From Thermoplasmata archaeon (GTDB lineage: Archaea > Thermoplasmatota > Thermoplasmata > Halarchaeoplasmatales > Halarchaeoplasmataceae): a DNA stretch of 7,655 nt. The stretch lies in assembly GCA_019594195.1 (NCBI GenBank), contig JAFDTP010000079.1, positions 1 through 7,655 on the forward strand, read 5' to 3'. The stretch's first letter is position 1. The number at the start of each line of letters is the position of its first letter. Positions 6,672 to 7,655 of the stretch are shown one piece after another. The position numbers were made by a program, and so were the translations under genes. Below the pieces are notes generated by a model, which was given only the letters and a program-made list of their open reading frames with translations, was not told the DNA's origin and ran no database searches.

Positions 6672-6679
6672 TTTATATG
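6672..6679 (+). promoter_or_regulatory. TATA box of the glycerate kinase gene
   Basis: TTTATATG is centred about 24 bp before the ATG at 6699, the standard archaeal distance from box to transcript start. The message should therefore begin at or next to the A of the start codon. No Shine-Dalgarno site lies between box and ATG. Confidence 0.65.
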
Positions 6680-6698
6680 CTAAACGAGTTTTTAGATC

Positions 6699-7655
6699 AT
6701 GAATCTACAAGAGATGAGAGATCTAACAGAGAAAATGATAATAGAAGGTGTGAAGGGCGCCGATCCAGAGAATCTAGTCAAGAACAGTATAGAAGTCAGT
6801 GGAAACAAGATAACCATCTGTGGAAAGACTTTCGACCGCGAAGATTATGAAGAGATAGTTCTTCTCGGCATAGGAAAAGCTTCAGTCTCCATGGCTATAG
6901 GTTGTGAAGAACTAGAACCCGACGACGGCCTTATTATAACTAAGCTGGAAAAAGACATAGAAGAAGAAAGATCGCCGGTGAAAGTGAGAAAAGCTCATCA
7001 TCCTTATCCTAAAAAGGAAAACATGGAAGCTAGTGAAGAATTACTATCGATAATAGAAGAGAAGGAAAATGCGCTTTTCGTCTTTTTAGTTTCCGGCGGA
7101 GGATCAGCTTTATTCACCTCTCCCGCCGAAGGCATAACTCTATCCGAGATGAACGGATTGAATAAACTCCTGGTCAAATCCGGCGCGAATATACATCAGA
7201 TCAACGCGGTGAGAAAACACGTCTCCAGAGTGAAAGGTGGAAGATTGGGCAAGATGTGCTGCAGGAAGGGAGATATGGTCTCACTGATCATATCAGATGT
7301 TGTCGGAGACGATCTCAGCGTCATCTCTTCTGGTCCGACATATCCCGATGGATCCACATATAAGGACGCAGAGGAAGTTCTCAAAGAGTTCGATATCTGG
7401 AACAAAGTCTCTAACAGTATAAGAGAAAGGATAAAGATGGGTTTAGAAGGAAAATTCGATGAAACCCCTACTGAGCTGACCGTTCACAATTTTTTGATAG
7501 GCAATAATATGGTCGCTCTGAAAGAGGCGAAAAAAGTCGCGGACCAAAGAGATCTAAATAATCTTATACTGACCTCCCAGAACGAAGGTGAGGCCAAGGT
7601 CGTGGCTAAGCCATTGATGGGGATAGCCAAGGAGATACAGGACACAGGAAATCCG
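6699..7655 (+). CDS. Glycerate 2-kinase, type II (MOFRL family), 3' end missing
   Basis: The frame is open for 319 codons to the window edge; family members have about 420-450 residues, so roughly the C-terminal quarter (MOFRL domain) is outside. The enzyme phosphorylates D-glycerate with ATP to 2-phosphoglycerate in the cytoplasm, in archaea usually in the non-phosphorylative Entner-Doudoroff pathway. Family motifs seen are GIGKAS (57-62, with the conserved Lys60), the glycine loop VSGGGSAL (131-138), INAVRKHVSRVKGGRL (168-183), ISDVVGDDLSVISSGPT (198-214), and NEGEA (295-299). The ATG at 6699 is chosen because an in-frame TAG lies at 6693-6695, directly upstream, and the TATA box is correctly spaced for a leaderless transcript. 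The gene is divergent from the LOG-like gene and shows no sequence sign of co-regulation with it. Identification is strong; glycerate specificity over hydroxypyruvate reductase-like annotations of the same family is inferred from the motifs. Confidence 0.93.
   Translation, partial: MNLQEMRDLTEKMIIEGVKGADPENLVKNSIEVSGNKITICGKTFDREDYEEIVLLGIGKASVSMAIGCEELEPDDGLIITKLEKDIEEERSPVKVRKAHHPYPKKENMEASEELLSIIEEKENALFVFLVSGGGSALFTSPAEGITLSEMNGLNKLLVKSGANIHQINAVRKHVSRVKGGRLGKMCCRKGDMVSLIISDVVGDDLSVISSGPTYPDGSTYKDAEEVLKEFDIWNKVSNSIRERIKMGLEGKFDETPTELTVHNFLIGNNMVALKEAKKVADQRDLNNLILTSQNEGEAKVVAKPLMGIAKEIQDTGNP

Noticed and set aside
7196..7405. Minus-strand open frame within the glycerate kinase gene
   Set aside because: It lies opposite strongly conserved kinase motifs and has no promoter or ribosome site; it is an antisense shadow.

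Overview
The window looks archaeal, most likely euryarchaeal. Four of the six genes are preceded by AT-rich TATA-like boxes. Three of those boxes sit about 24-29 bp before the start codon, so their transcripts would be leaderless or nearly so. The other two genes lie inside an apparent operon and carry strong GGAGG-type Shine-Dalgarno sites. The phosphohexomutase has the archaeal GlmM-type sugar loop, and the last gene is a type II (MOFRL-family) glycerate kinase. Several proteins are rich in Glu and Asp, with Lys also common. That is compatible with, but does not prove, a mildly halophilic or thermophilic lineage. I cannot assign a genus; a Thermoplasmata-like or uncultivated euryarchaeal lineage is only a guess.

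Layout: positions 79-6449 hold five genes on the minus strand. In order of transcription these are a small Rossmann-type TIGR00725/LOG-like protein (6449-6000), a sugar-phosphate nucleotidyltransferase (5966-4983), a GlmM-type phosphohexomutase (4986-3631, overlapping its neighbour by ATGA), an unrecognised three-helix membrane protein (3525-2614), and a large AAA/STAND-type ATPase with eight TPR repeats (2523-79). The first three are probably one transcription unit. The membrane protein and the ATPase each seem to have their own promoter. A 249-bp divergent spacer then leads to a plus-strand glycerate 2-kinase gene (6699 onward), cut off by the window edge after 319 codons.

How the genes work together: the mutase and nucleotidyltransferase together turn a hexose(amine) 6-phosphate into an NDP-sugar for surface glycans or lipids. 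The exact sugar and nucleotide are uncertain because the nucleotidyltransferase is short for an archaeal bifunctional GlmU. Glycerate kinase feeds glycerate into lower glycolysis as 2-phosphoglycerate, typically in the non-phosphorylative Entner-Doudoroff route. The ATPase-TPR protein is probably a signalling or scaffold NTPase without a visible output domain. The most distinctive unexplained items are a perfect 11-bp direct repeat (12-bp period) at the predicted transcription start of the membrane-protein gene, the orphan membrane protein with its long charged tail, and a possible coding remnant in the divergent spacer. No CRISPR array, intact mobile element, tRNA or rRNA is visible.
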